Shown here one piece after another: positions 14,818 through 23,635 of a DNA stretch of 33,647 nucleotides. The stretch lies in contig CAYJIH010000017.1 in NCBI GenBank assembly GCA_964370195.1, positions 1-33,647 of the forward strand, read 5' to 3'. Made by a program: the position numbers and the translations under genes. The notes under the pieces were generated by a model, which did not search any database, was not told the origin of the DNA, and saw only the letters and a program-made list of their open reading frames with translations. This DNA is from JAAYCI01 sp964370195 (GTDB taxonomy: Bacteria; Bacillota; Clostridia; Oscillospirales; Ruminococcaceae). Numbering within the stretch: position 1 is the first letter of the stretch; every line of letters starts with the position of its first letter.

Positions 14818-15246
14818 TTACCCGAGGCGGAAGAGCACTTGGCCAAATTCTACCAGCTCTTCGTTGCCTACACAGATGTCTAGCACAACACCGTCACGTG
14901 GTGCGGGGAATTCATTCATAACTTTCATGGCTTCTAAAATACACATAGTTTGGCCTTTTTTCACACTGTCCCCCACGCGAACGAACGGTGCTTCACCTGG
15001 TGCCGGCGCAAGGTATGCCACACCAACAAGTGGGCTTTCTAGCGCATCACCGCTTTTTTCTTCATTATTTACAGAAGCTACACCTGCGGCCGACTGCACT
15101 GGTGCACTTGGTGCGGCTACGGCAGTGGGGGCAACGGTGGCGGCTTTTGATAAATACACACGAGCGTCCTTTTCATCAACTTCAAGTTCGGTTAAGCCAT
15201 ATTCTTCTAAAAGTTCAGCCAATTCTTTAATGCGATTGATATCCAT
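14818..15246 (-). CDS. accB: Biotin carboxyl carrier protein of acetyl-CoA carboxylase
   Basis: A 142-residue carrier. The N-terminal helix (MDINRIKELAELLEEY) is followed by an Ala/Pro/Val linker (35-65) and a biotinyl domain. The biotin is attached to K108 in EAMKVMNE. ATG at 15246 follows CGGAGGAATCT. It opens the accB-fabZ-accC-accDA block after a 173-bp intergenic region that may hold a second promoter (TATAAT-like at about 15368-15373, minus, without a good -35 box). Confidence 0.95.
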   Translation of the reverse strand: MDINRIKELAELLEEYGLTELEVDEKDARVYLSKAATVAPTAVAAPSAPVQSAAGVASVNNEEKSGDALESPLVGVAYLAPAPGEAPFVRVGDSVKKGQTMCILEAMKVMNEFPAPRDGVVLDICVGNEELVEFGQVLFRLG

Positions 15247-15419
15247 AGATTCCTCCGTTTGTTTGTAACAAGATACAAGTTTTCTGCATGAAGTACAGAA
15301 GTTATTTTTTATTTAATTAAAGAAGCTACAACATACTTTTTGTAAAATATAAACATAAAATATGTTATTATATCCTCTTTAATGCTGGCGATACTCTATT
15401 TTATGAAGGGAGTGCTCTA

Positions 15420-16649
15420 CTAGCCGAGCTTACGGAATGCCACACACGCGTTGTGCCCACCGAAACCAAGTGAAGAAGAAAATGCAACGTCAAATGGTCT
15501 TTTTTCTGCCTTGTTGGGGCAGTAGAATAAATCACACTCTGCGTCGGGTTCGAGATAGGAAATGGTGGGTGGCGCCACGCCGTCTTGCAAGGTCATAATG
15601 GCAGCGATGGCTTCTGCGGAACCGGCAGCCCCAAGCATGTGGCCGGTCATGCTCTTCGTACTTGAAATGGCCACATCCTCTGCGGCATCGCCAAAGGCTT
15701 TTCGATAGCCCATGGTTTCCGTTTTGTCATTCAAAGGAGTGCTTGTTCCGTGTGCATTTACATACGTTTGTGCGTTCACTTGTTGCACATTGGCTTCTTC
15801 CATCGCCTGCTTCACAGCGCGATAAATGCCGTTGGCCTCAGGATCGGGTGCGGTGAAATGGTGTGCGTCACACGTGTTGCCATATCCACAAACTTCTGCA
15901 TAAATATGCGCACCACGTTGCACAGCATGCTCATATTCTTCCAGCATCAACAATGCGGCACCCTCGCCCATGATAAAGCCGTTTCGACGTGCATCAAACG
16001 GCATCGAAGCCGCATTGGCATCAGACGAAAGAGACAGAGCCTGGCAAGCGGTAAAGCCCATAACAGCTAGTTTGCATATGGATGCTTCGCTTCCGCCGGC
16101 CAAAATGGCGTCACAATAACCATGTTTGATAGAGCGGAAAGCTTCGCCAATGGCATTGCTCGATGTGGCGCATGCGGTTACCACCGGCATAGAAGGGCCT
16201 TGTAAATTATGTAACATCGCCAAAACACCGGCACCCATGTTGGCAATCATCATGGGGATTAAAAACGGTGAAAGGCGGTTTGCCTCTTCATTCATACGTG
16301 TAACTTCGCGCACCGTTGTGTGAATTCCGCCAATGCCGCTAGACACATAAGTGCCGATGCGCTCAGGCGATACGGTGCCGGCAATGCCGCTGTCTTGCAT
16401 GCACTCTGCAGCAGCAGCCACTAAATATTGAATAAAAGGGTCGTATTTACGTGCATCTCCTTTATCCATATAGTTCGATGCTTCAAAGCCTTTGAGCTCA
16501 GCGGCCAAAGATGCCTTTAGGCCGGTTGCGTCAAACTTAGTGATGGGCCCAATGCCGTTCACGCCATCCACTGTATTTTTCCAATATTCTGCGGCAGATA
16601 GGCCCAGTGGCGTCACCGCGCCCATGCCGGTTACAACAACACGTTTCAT
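15420..16649 (-). CDS. fabF: 3-oxoacyl-ACP synthase II
   Basis: A condensing enzyme of 409 residues that elongates acyl-ACP with malonyl-ACP. The catalytic triad is C160 (VTACATSS), H300 (NAHGTSTPLND) and H337 (TKSMTGHMLG); K332 is also kept. ATG at 16649 follows AAGGAGCATAAA; in-frame codons further upstream lack a ribosome site. It lies between fabG and accB in the usual Firmicutes order. Confidence 0.96.
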   Translation of the reverse strand: MKRVVVTGMGAVTPLGLSAAEYWKNTVDGVNGIGPITKFDATGLKASLAAELKGFEASNYMDKGDARKYDPFIQYLVAAAAECMQDSGIAGTVSPERIGTYVSSGIGGIHTTVREVTRMNEEANRLSPFLIPMMIANMGAGVLAMLHNLQGPSMPVVTACATSSNAIGEAFRSIKHGYCDAILAGGSEASICKLAVMGFTACQALSLSSDANAASMPFDARRNGFIMGEGAALLMLEEYEHAVQRGAHIYAEVCGYGNTCDAHHFTAPDPEANGIYRAVKQAMEEANVQQVNAQTYVNAHGTSTPLNDKTETMGYRKAFGDAAEDVAISSTKSMTGHMLGAAGSAEAIAAIMTLQDGVAPPTISYLEPDAECDLFYCPNKAEKRPFDVAFSSSLGFGGHNACVAFRKLG

Positions 16650-16688
16650 TTTATGCTCCTTTGTCATTCAATCACTAAATTGTTTCGG

Positions 16689-17435
16689 TTACATTGCCAT
16701 GCCGCCGTCCACTCTAAGCACCTCGCCTGTGATGTAATTGGCGCTGGGTGAGGCCAAAAAGGCCACAAGTTCTGCCACATCACGCGGTGTGCCAAAGCGC
16801 TTTGCAGGAATGGCATTCAGCATCGCTTCTCGCACTTTATCGCTTAAAACATCGGTCATGTCCGTCTCAATAAACCCCGGGGCAATTGCGTTGCACGTTA
16901 CACCGCGCGCCGCCAATTCTTTCGCGGTGGATTTTGTAAGGCCAAACAGGCCTGCTTTTGCGGCGGCATAGTTTGCTTGGCTTACATTTCCAAATAGACC
17001 AACCACACTTGATATATTGATGATACGTCCTTTTTTTTGGCGCATCATCGGCTGGTAGACTGCCTTTGTAAGGTTGAATGCACCTTTTAAATTCACGCGG
17101 ATTACCTCATCAAAATCATCCTCGCTCATTTTTAGAAGAAGTTGGTCGCGTGTAACACCCGCATTGTTTACCAAGATATCCACATGCCCAAAGGACGCTA
17201 AAATGCTTTTTACCGTTTCACTTGCCTGCGTAAAATCTCCAACATCACAGCAATATGCTTCGGCTTTTGTTCCTTTTGCGCGCACGGCAGCAAGTGCTTC
17301 TTCGGCTGCCGCATGGTTGCCTGCGTATAAAATAGCAACATCAGCACCGCATTCTGCCATATATTCAGCAACAGCACGTCCAATACCGCGCGAGGCGCCA
17401 CTGATAACAGCCACAGATCCAGTCAAATCCATCAT
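16689..17435 (-). CDS. fabG: 3-oxoacyl-ACP reductase
   Basis: An NADPH-dependent short-chain dehydrogenase of 248 residues. The cofactor motif is GASRGIGR (13-20), NNAG is at 90-93, and the active site is S143, Y156 and K160. Two ATG codons sit side by side (17435, 17432); AAGGTGGG upstream suits either. The C-terminus GEVLRVDGGMAM is typical of FabG. Fatty-acid operon context rules out most other SDR functions. Confidence 0.96.
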   Translation of the reverse strand: MMDLTGSVAVISGASRGIGRAVAEYMAECGADVAILYAGNHAAAEEALAAVRAKGTKAEAYCCDVGDFTQASETVKSILASFGHVDILVNNAGVTRDQLLLKMSEDDFDEVIRVNLKGAFNLTKAVYQPMMRQKKGRIINISSVVGLFGNVSQANYAAAKAGLFGLTKSTAKELAARGVTCNAIAPGFIETDMTDVLSDKVREAMLNAIPAKRFGTPRDVAELVAFLASPSANYITGEVLRVDGGMAM

Positions 17436-17460
17436 GGTTTCCCACCTTGTCTATAATCCA

Positions 17461-18450
17461 CTAATTAGGGATGTTTTCACGTAAAATTTCTAATGTATCC
17501 AGCAAACTTTGCTCATCCTGCACTGACGCAAGGGTGGCATCTTTTGCAATGCGTTTGGCAAACCCGGTTAAAGTGCGGCCGGGGCCAAGCTCTATAAATG
17601 TTGTTATATCGTTGTTATATAAAAACTGCACCGTCTGGCTCCAGCGCACAGGATTCTTCATCTGTAAAGCCAGCGTTTCACATGTGTCTAAGCCATAAGG
17701 CTGTGCAGTTAAATTTGCATAAACAGGAAGAGCCGGCACTTGTAAGTTCATTTCAGAAAGATCTTCTGCGTACGCTGCTGCGGCTTTTTCCATAAAGGGC
17801 GAGTGAAATGCACCGGATACAGGCAAGATTTTGCCAAGCCCACCATTTTCCTTCACAAGGGCCGCAAAATCTGCGAGGTGGTCGGCGTCGCCTGCCACCA
17901 CAAGTTGGCCTGGGCAGTTGTAATTTACAGGGTAAAATGAAAAACCGCTAGTTTGTTTAAACTGCTCACATAAGGCCTCCACGCGGCTGTCATCCAGTTT
18001 GAGAACTGCGCACATACCACCGGCCTCACTTAGGGTATGCATGCGGTCAGCGCGTTTGCATACAGCTAGAAAAGCAGCCTCAAAACCGTTGTGAACAAAG
18101 TCGGTTTCGCCTTCACAATAAGCCCCTTTTCCGGCAGTGCGAAAGGCACCGGAAAACGCGAGCGCCGCAAGTTCTCCGAGAGAAAAACCGGCCAAAACAT
18201 CCGGCCGTACACCGCGTTCATACAGGGCGCATGCTGCGGCCAAATCCACAGTAAATACACACGGCTGGGTTACCGTTGTTTGTGCTAAATGTTCGGGCGA
18301 GCTCTCAAAACAGTCGGCCAACGTGCCGGGCCGAAGGCGCTCAGCCATATCAAAAACGCGTGCGGCGTCACCGCCCAGCGCATACAAGTCTCGTCCCATA
18401 CCCGGGGCCTGCGCCCCTTGGCCGGCAAAGAAAAAAGCCGATTTTCCCAT
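17461..18450 (-). CDS. fabD: Malonyl-CoA:ACP transacylase
   Basis: It moves malonyl from CoA to ACP. The 329 residues start at ATG 18450 after GAGGAGG. GQGAQ (10-14) is the N-terminal signature; the nucleophile S90 is in GFSLGE, where most homologues have GHSLGE; H216 is in SGAFHSPFM. Compared with typical FabD, about 17 extra residues seem inserted after GAF (around 101-120: a Gly/Cys/Glu-rich stretch) before the conserved CKRADRM helix. The active site looks complete, so activity is expected. Confidence 0.94.
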   Translation of the reverse strand: MGKSAFFFAGQGAQAPGMGRDLYALGGDAARVFDMAERLRPGTLADCFESSPEHLAQTTVTQPCVFTVDLAAACALYERGVRPDVLAGFSLGELAALAFSGAFRTAGKGAYCEGETDFVHNGFEAAFLAVCKRADRMHTLSEAGGMCAVLKLDDSRVEALCEQFKQTSGFSFYPVNYNCPGQLVVAGDADHLADFAALVKENGGLGKILPVSGAFHSPFMEKAAAAYAEDLSEMNLQVPALPVYANLTAQPYGLDTCETLALQMKNPVRWSQTVQFLYNNDITTFIELGPGRTLTGFAKRIAKDATLASVQDEQSLLDTLEILRENIPN

Positions 18451-19115
18451 TCCTTCCTCCTCTTTTGTGCATTGCACCGCCTTGACAATGGCGCAAACAC
18501 AAATTGTAAGTCAATATACATGTTGAGCTGCTTAAATATTTAATACGATAATACGAAATATAAAATATACAAATAGTGTTTTTTAGTGCAAACAATACAA
18601 ATGGTTGCATACATATCGTGTGTAGATGTTGCAAGAATCACGATATTGAAAGTGTTTTACAGAATAGATGTGTTGTTACACGGCTTAAAATCGCAATTGA
18701 GTTTCTTTTGAACACACAATATGACGATAATAAGAAGATTATCAAACTCGTGTTGATCACATATAAAACAATGATTGTATAGGTCATACGGTTACAGTTC
18801 ATTACTATACGATACAAAAAGTATTTTATCTAAATAAAATTACAAATCGTAAAATGATGAATTTGATAAAACAGGCTTTTACCCGCTCAAATTATCCGTA
18901 TAAAACCGAATTGTTGAAGTCAAACTTAAAAATATGTGCTGATGCTTGTTCAAAAAGGTACCATTTTGATTTATACATGCAAAGCTAAAATGCTTTACAT
19001 GTATAAATCGCGTTGATACACTATTTTGCTAAAATAGCACGTTGTTTATTCTGTAAGCCTTGCTATAAAATATGTTGTTTTTTTTCTAAAATATACTTAA
19101 TGTAAATCGAAGTGA
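18451..19115. other. AT-rich intergenic region inside the fatty-acid cluster
   Basis: A stretch of 665 bp without a convincing gene divides the cluster, where other gaps are mostly under 50 bp. It holds a long hairpin GATTTATACATG/CATGTATAAATC (18968-18979 with 18998-19009) extended by AAAGC/GCTTT, plus CTATTTT/AAAATAG (19021-19037) and GATAAT/ATTATC (18725-18742). Most of it is strongly AT-rich relative to the flanking genes. A possible minus-strand promoter for fabD lies at 18564-18592. Confidence 0.6.
18564..18592 (-). promoter_or_regulatory. Possible promoter for fabD-fabG-fabF
   Basis: Minus-strand TTTGCA (18587-18592), 17-bp spacer, TATATT (18564-18569), about 115 bp before the fabD start. 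The AT-rich background makes chance matches likely. Confidence 0.3.
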
Positions 19116-20066
19116 CTAGCGTGCAATCCACTGGGTGGCATTGTTTAGTAGGTCTTCGGCTTCACGGCAGACACTGTGCACAATATTGGCGGCCGATTCT
19201 TTTTCACATAACATGCCGGCCACTTGCCCGGCTAAAAAACTGCCGGTTTTTTCATCGCCTTCCACTGCGGCACGGTACAAGCTGCCGCCGCCAAAGGCCT
19301 CCAGCTCTTCGTCGCTGATGGTCGAATCATACTCTTTTTTAAGATACTCGCGCATGAACGCATTGCGAACACCGCGCACGGGATGACCCAATCGGCGGCC
19401 GGTGGCAATGGTGTCGATGTCTTTCGCTTTGATGATGCGTTGCTTGTAATTCTCGTGCACATTGCACTCGTCGGCCAGCAAAAAACGTGTGCCCATTTGC
19501 ACACCACAGGCACCCAGCATTAAGGCTGCGGCCATGGCGCGTCCATCGCCAATACCACCTGCGGCCACCACAGGAAGAGAAACGGCATTGCACACTTGAG
19601 GAACCAATGTCATCGTGGTCATTTCACCAATGTGGCCGCCGCTTTCACCGCCTTCTGCAATCACAGCATCCACACCACTGCGCTCCATTTTGCGTGCGTG
19701 GGCTACGCTTGCGATAACAGGAATCACAATGATGCCTGCTTGCTTCCAGCTTTCTACATACTTGCCGGGGTTGCCTGCGCCGGTTGTTACAACAGGCACA
19801 TTTTCCTCCACCACCATTTTCGCCACATCATCGGCAAAGGGGCTCATCAGCATAATATTTACGCCAAAAGGTTTGTCTGTTAAGGTTTTGCATTTGCGGA
19901 TTTCTTCACGCACTACATCGGCGTTTGCATTCATCGCAGCAATAAGGCCAAGGCCGCCTGCGTTCGATGTAGCTGCGGCCAGCTCTGCATCAGCAATCCA
20001 GGCCATGCCCCCCTGAATAACAGGGTATTCTATTCCCAAAAGGTCACATAAACGAGACTTTAGCAT
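19116..20066 (-). CDS. fabK: Enoyl-ACP reductase II (FMN-dependent)
   Basis: A TIM-barrel flavoprotein of 316 residues reducing trans-2-enoyl-ACP with NAD(P)H, the final step of each elongation round. It begins GIEYPVIQGGMAWIAD, has TTGAGNPGKY (94-103), catalytic H145 in SGGHIGE, and the FMN phosphate motif AAGGIGDGRAM. FabK is the triclosan-insensitive alternative to FabI; no FabI is present here. The related nitronate monooxygenases are excluded by the adjacent acpP and fabH. Confidence 0.95.
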   Translation of the reverse strand: MLKSRLCDLLGIEYPVIQGGMAWIADAELAAATSNAGGLGLIAAMNANADVVREEIRKCKTLTDKPFGVNIMLMSPFADDVAKMVVEENVPVVTTGAGNPGKYVESWKQAGIIVIPVIASVAHARKMERSGVDAVIAEGGESGGHIGEMTTMTLVPQVCNAVSLPVVAAGGIGDGRAMAAALMLGACGVQMGTRFLLADECNVHENYKQRIIKAKDIDTIATGRRLGHPVRGVRNAFMREYLKKEYDSTISDEELEAFGGGSLYRAAVEGDEKTGSFLAGQVAGMLCEKESAANIVHSVCREAEDLLNNATQWIAR

Positions 20067-20075
20067 GGTGTCCTC

Positions 20076-20300
20076 CTACGCTTTTTTCTCGTCAATCAAT
20101 TTTACAAGGTCGCCTACAGTGCGAATGTCTTCACTAATTTCCACTTCCACATTAAACGAATCTTCGCATGCCATCGCCATATCTACAAGGTCTAGGCTGT
20201 CGAACTCAAGCTGCTCAAAGGTTGTTTCCATGGTCAAGCTGCCTTCTTCCATCTCTTTGTACTCGCTCATAATTTTTTCTACTTGTTTTAGTGTTTCCAT
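20076..20300 (-). CDS. acpP: Acyl carrier protein
   Basis: A 74-residue acidic helical protein with the phosphopantetheine serine S35 in EFDSLDLVD. AAGGAG lies 9 bp before ATG 20300. It carries growing acyl chains between FabD, FabH, FabF, FabG, FabZ and FabK. A 119-bp AT-rich spacer with a GCCC/GGGC hairpin separates it from fabH. Confidence 0.95.
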   Translation of the reverse strand: METLKQVEKIMSEYKEMEEGSLTMETTFEQLEFDSLDLVDMAMACEDSFNVEVEISEDIRTVGDLVKLIDEKKA

Positions 20301-20419
20301 TTAAAGAATCTCCTTTTATTGTGTTATGTTTTATGTCTAGCCCAAAGGGCAAAACCCAAAAATTAGGCAGTTAAAGCCAAATAAAGATAATATATCAATA
20401 TTATTATGAGAATACTGCA

Positions 20420-21394
20420 CTATTGTTCTTTTGTCCAGCGAAGAATGGCTGTGCCGTAGGCAAGGCCGCCACCAAAGGCACTAAATAGCAGCCTGTCGCC
20501 TTTTTTAAAGCGGCCAGCTTGGTTATACTGGTCAAGCAACACAGGCACACTGGCGGCCGATATGTTGCCCACATCGTGGATATTAACACAAAAGCGCTCT
20601 GCGGGAACAGCAAGTTTTTTGCGTGCGGCATCGATAATGCGTAAATTGGCCTGATGCAAAAGCACATGGTCGAAGTCTTCCGGTGTATAGCCGGTGTGCT
20701 CCATCGCTTCATCAATGCCGTTACAAATGGCACTCACTGCAAATTTATACACTTCTTTGCCATCCATATGCACAAACATCTCTTCTCTGTTCTTGCGGTT
20801 GGGTGCCAAATGGGCGGGTAAATTTCCACTGGAAGAGGGGAGGAAAAGTGCATTTTTATTCGGAATCGTGTGCAGTTTTAAATATTCCAGCGCTTCACCA
20901 CCGCCCAAAACAGCGGCGCCGGCACCATCGCCAAATAAAATGCAAGTGCTTCGGTCGGTCCAGTCGGTAAATCGGCTAAGGCCTTCGGCGCCGATAAGCA
21001 AAACCCGTTTTGCACCGCGCAGCAGAATGCCCGCGGCGATATCAAGGCCGAAGACAAAGCCGGTGCACGCGCCGTAAATGTCTAGCGCAGGGCAGTTTGC
21101 GCCCAGCTCGTCCAGCACAAGGCTTGACAGGGATGGCGTAACGTATTCGCCGCCCAGCGTAGCGCATAAGATGTAGTCCAGCTCGGAAGCCGACACATTT
21201 GCATTCAATAAGGCTTTTTTTGCCGCGGTAGCGGCTATCTCGTGCACGGTTTCGCCGTTTAAAACATGGCGCGTTTTGATGCCCGTACGTGTTTCAATCC
21301 ATTCATTACTCGTATCTACAAGTTGCGCTAAATCGTTATTATCAAGGCAACGTGATGGCAATACACTTCCTGTACCTAAAATTTCTAAACTCAT
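20420..21394 (-). CDS. fabH: 3-oxoacyl-ACP synthase III
   Basis: It starts fatty-acid chains by condensing an acyl-CoA with malonyl-ACP. It has 324 residues and the triad C110 (YGACTGF), H247 (LLHQANLR) and N277 (GNISAAS). ATG 21394 overlaps the marR stop as ATGA, with AGGAGAGAGC upstream, so the pair is translationally coupled. Confidence 0.96.
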   Translation of the reverse strand: MSLEILGTGSVLPSRCLDNNDLAQLVDTSNEWIETRTGIKTRHVLNGETVHEIAATAAKKALLNANVSASELDYILCATLGGEYVTPSLSSLVLDELGANCPALDIYGACTGFVFGLDIAAGILLRGAKRVLLIGAEGLSRFTDWTDRSTCILFGDGAGAAVLGGGEALEYLKLHTIPNKNALFLPSSSGNLPAHLAPNRKNREEMFVHMDGKEVYKFAVSAICNGIDEAMEHTGYTPEDFDHVLLHQANLRIIDAARKKLAVPAERFCVNIHDVGNISAASVPVLLDQYNQAGRFKKGDRLLFSAFGGGLAYGTAILRWTKEQ

Positions 21395-21894
21395 GCTCTC
21401 TCCTGATAAAGATCGTGTTGATGGTTTGAATATAAGTCGATGTTTTGTTCTAAAAACAGCTCCAGTTTGCCAACGCATTTGAGAAGTACACGTTTTTCAT
21501 CTTGCGAAAGCCCGTTTGTAACGGCGCGCACAAGGCGGCGGTGGAAATAAAGGCGGGCACGTTCTGCGCGGCGGCCGGCTCGTGTAAGGCACACCAGCAC
21601 CATGCGGGCATCTTTTGCCACTTTGCTTTTTTTCACATATCCCTTCGCCTGCAGTTTGTTTACTGCGGCGGTAACGGTGGGCAGGCTAATTTCCATATAT
21701 TCCGATAGTTCGCTTACACAGGCCCCGGGGCCGTTCGTTTCAGCAGCCACTGCGGCCACCGCTTCCAGCAAATAAAGCTCCGCGGCCGATAAACGGCTGC
21801 CTCTGCCGGCGCTTGCCAAGGTGCGCTCCAGTTTGCCCAGTGCATGGTAGCTATTTAAAAATACGCGGCTAAGTTGTTCTTCAAACGCATCCAT
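21391..21894 (-). CDS. MarR-family regulator of fatty-acid synthesis (FabT-like)
   Basis: A 167-residue winged-helix protein. The recognition region is around 60-95 (CVSELSEYMEISLPTVTAAVNKL, then KGYVKKSKVAKDARMVLVCLT). It is the first gene of the cluster and is coupled to fabH, the position of FabT in streptococci, which represses fab genes with acyl-ACP as cofactor. ATG 21894 follows GGGAGGG. A perfect palindrome at its promoter suggests autoregulation. The FabT assignment is by position and family, not by close sequence match. Confidence 0.88.
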   Translation of the reverse strand: MDAFEEQLSRVFLNSYHALGKLERTLASAGRGSRLSAAELYLLEAVAAVAAETNGPGACVSELSEYMEISLPTVTAAVNKLQAKGYVKKSKVAKDARMVLVCLTRAGRRAERARLYFHRRLVRAVTNGLSQDEKRVLLKCVGKLELFLEQNIDLYSNHQHDLYQERA

Positions 21895-21939
21895 GCTATG
21901 CCCTCCCATACGTGCGACGAAAGTCAACACATTTAATAG

Positions 21940-21956
21940 TTAGTTAGACTAACTAA
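21940..21956. promoter_or_regulatory. Perfect palindromic operator at the marR-fab promoter
   Basis: TTAGTTAGACTAACTAA is a 17-bp palindrome with 8-bp arms around a central A. It starts 4 bp from the -10 box and covers the predicted start site. The size and symmetry suit a MarR dimer. I found no second copy near accB or fabD. Confidence 0.65.
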
Positions 21957-21960
21957 ATGA

Positions 21961-21989
21961 ATTATACGGTGAATGTCCTTGTTTGTCAA
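21961..21989 (-). promoter_or_regulatory. Consensus promoter of the marR-fabH operon
   Basis: Minus-strand TTGACA (21984-21989), 17-bp spacer, TATAAT (21961-21966): both hexamers are perfect. Repression by the adjacent palindrome would make this promoter tightly controlled. Confidence 0.88.
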
Positions 21990-22322
21990 CAGCAAAATGC
22001 ATGTTTTCTAAAAGGAGGGTTTGCAAAAATGCGGTGCATGTGTTTGTTGTAGAGGATGTAAAAAAGGGTGTGGCTGTTTTTTAGGATGAAATAACATGAA
22101 TTTTGCAAATTTGAACATTATAATATGTGCTTTTTGCCATATGATATACATTGTAGAGGAAAAAGAGAAATGCGTGTGCAAGTGGTGCTTTTAAGCCGTT
22201 ACCTTATATTTCTTTAATAAGTATAGATACGAGGAAAACAGCGCCATGAATTGTTTTGCGCAATGGTAGGCAAAATCCTGCGGTACTTTTTGGAAATATG
22301 CAAAAAAGTAAACACTAGCCGA
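21990..22322. other. Intergenic region without a recognisable gene
   Basis: About 330 bp between the fab promoter and the terminator after apgM. It contains short ORFs with ribosome-site-like sequence (AGGAGGG before a 7-codon ORF at about 22029) but nothing of credible length. I see no tRNA or strong hairpin. Confidence 0.5.
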
Positions 22323-22366
22323 AAAACCTCCACACAGCCTGAAATAAGGCCGTGTGGAGGTTTTGA
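22323..22366. terminator. Terminator after apgM
   Basis: AAAACCTCCACACAGCC pairs with GGCCGTGTGGAGGTTTT (one mismatch) around an 8-bp loop. On the minus strand the stem ends in GGTTTTT, fitting termination of apgM. Confidence 0.85.
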
Positions 22367-22390
22367 AAAAACGATAAAACGTTTATATTA

Positions 22391-23635
22391 TTAAATTTCA
22401 GTGGAGAGAAGCAGGCTCAGCAGTTCCGGCGCCGTTTGCACAAAGGGGCCGCTTTCGGCTTCGCGCTCGGTGTAGCGGGCACCTTTTTGCTTCTCAGATG
22501 GGTTGCGGCTATCGTAAAGCAAAAAGGGAACAGGCTCTGCGTCGTGGCCGCGTGTTTCGGTTAAGGTTTTGTGGTCGCTTAGCAATAGCAAACGAAACGC
22601 GATGTCTTCTTTGTGCAAACTTTCTATCAGGCGGCGCACACACCGTGCATCAAACGCTTCAATGGCTTTAATTTTTCCCGGTAAATCGCCGTTATGTGTG
22701 CATTCGTCGGGTGCTTCTACATGCAGCAAAGCAAAGTCTTTCCCATTTTTTAATGTTGAGAAAACAGCGTCGGCTTTTCCTTCATAATTCGTGTCCAGCT
22801 CACCCGTGGCACCTTCTACCGCAACACTGGAAAGCCCGGCCAATGCCGCAATGCCGTGAATAAGAGGCACGGCGCTAACAACAAACCCATTTACGCCATT
22901 TGTTTGTTCAAAATTGGCAAGCGCAGGTGCCACGCCTTCCGCCCAAAACCACAGGCAGTTTGCCGGCAAAAGCCCTTCTTTGCGTCGTTTTTCGTTGATT
23001 GGGTGATGGTTTAGCAGCGCGTGCGAGCGGTGCATTATGGCATTCAGTTCCGTAGCTAAGCTACCACCGGAAGGGAGCCATGGCCCGGCTTCTTCGTTGA
23101 GATGGTCGTGCGGGGGGATGGTGCACAGCCCGTTTAGCGACGTATTTTGCTGCACTGCAATTTGGCGAAAGGCCGGCATTGTGTGAATGCACATGTTGTT
23201 TTTTTCCAAAAGAGCGCTAAGTTCTGCGTCATTCAGCACACTTTCCATCAAAGCCAACGCATCATCGCCGTGCACGTTTCCGCCACTATGCGAAAGAATT
23301 CGTTTTTCAGAAAGGGGCATTTCGCCATCTTCCAATGCGATGATATTGCATCGGTATGCTATTTCCCCCGGGTTTAAGGGCACGCCACAACCGGCGGCCT
23401 CCAAAGGCCCACGGCCCGAAAATGTTTTCCGTGCATCGTAGCCAAAAATACCAAGGAAGGCCGTGTCACTGCCGGGCGCAATGCCGTCCGGTATCGTACG
23501 CACCGTTCCCAGTGTTCCTTTTTGTGCAAGTTCGTCTAGCATGGGGTGCTGTGCTGTTTCCAGCGGCGTTTTGCCGCCAAGGCTTTCCAGTGGGTTGTCG
23601 GCCATGCCATCGCCCACAGCAATAATAAATTTCAT
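22391..23635 (-). CDS. apgM: Cofactor-independent phosphoglycerate mutase, archaeal type (ApgM)
   Basis: A 414-residue alkaline-phosphatase-superfamily enzyme interconverting 3- and 2-phosphoglycerate with bound metals. Visible metal-site motifs: VGDGMAD (N-terminus), GSDTAFLGIFGYD with the nucleophile region, HVEAPDECTHNGD and LLSDHKT. The COG3635 family also contains members proposed to act as alternative homoserine kinases in Firmicutes, so threonine synthesis is a second possibility; the neighbours do not decide. AAAGGAAAAAAT precedes ATG 23635. A leader of about 340 nt with terminator-like and T-box-like parts lies upstream. Confidence 0.88.
   Translation of the reverse strand: MKFIIAVGDGMADNPLESLGGKTPLETAQHPMLDELAQKGTLGTVRTIPDGIAPGSDTAFLGIFGYDARKTFSGRGPLEAAGCGVPLNPGEIAYRCNIIALEDGEMPLSEKRILSHSGGNVHGDDALALMESVLNDAELSALLEKNNMCIHTMPAFRQIAVQQNTSLNGLCTIPPHDHLNEEAGPWLPSGGSLATELNAIMHRSHALLNHHPINEKRRKEGLLPANCLWFWAEGVAPALANFEQTNGVNGFVVSAVPLIHGIAALAGLSSVAVEGATGELDTNYEGKADAVFSTLKNGKDFALLHVEAPDECTHNGDLPGKIKAIEAFDARCVRRLIESLHKEDIAFRLLLLSDHKTLTETRGHDAEPVPFLLYDSRNPSEKQKGARYTEREAESGPFVQTAPELLSLLLSTEI

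Noticed and set aside
18576..18782. ORF of 68 codons in the fabK-fabD gap, plus strand
   Set aside because: It starts at GTG without a ribosome site and has no recognisable composition; AT-rich DNA gives such ORFs by chance.
22013..22050. Seven-codon ORF after AGGAGGG
   Set aside because: Too short and not followed by a gene it could attenuate; no evidence of translation.
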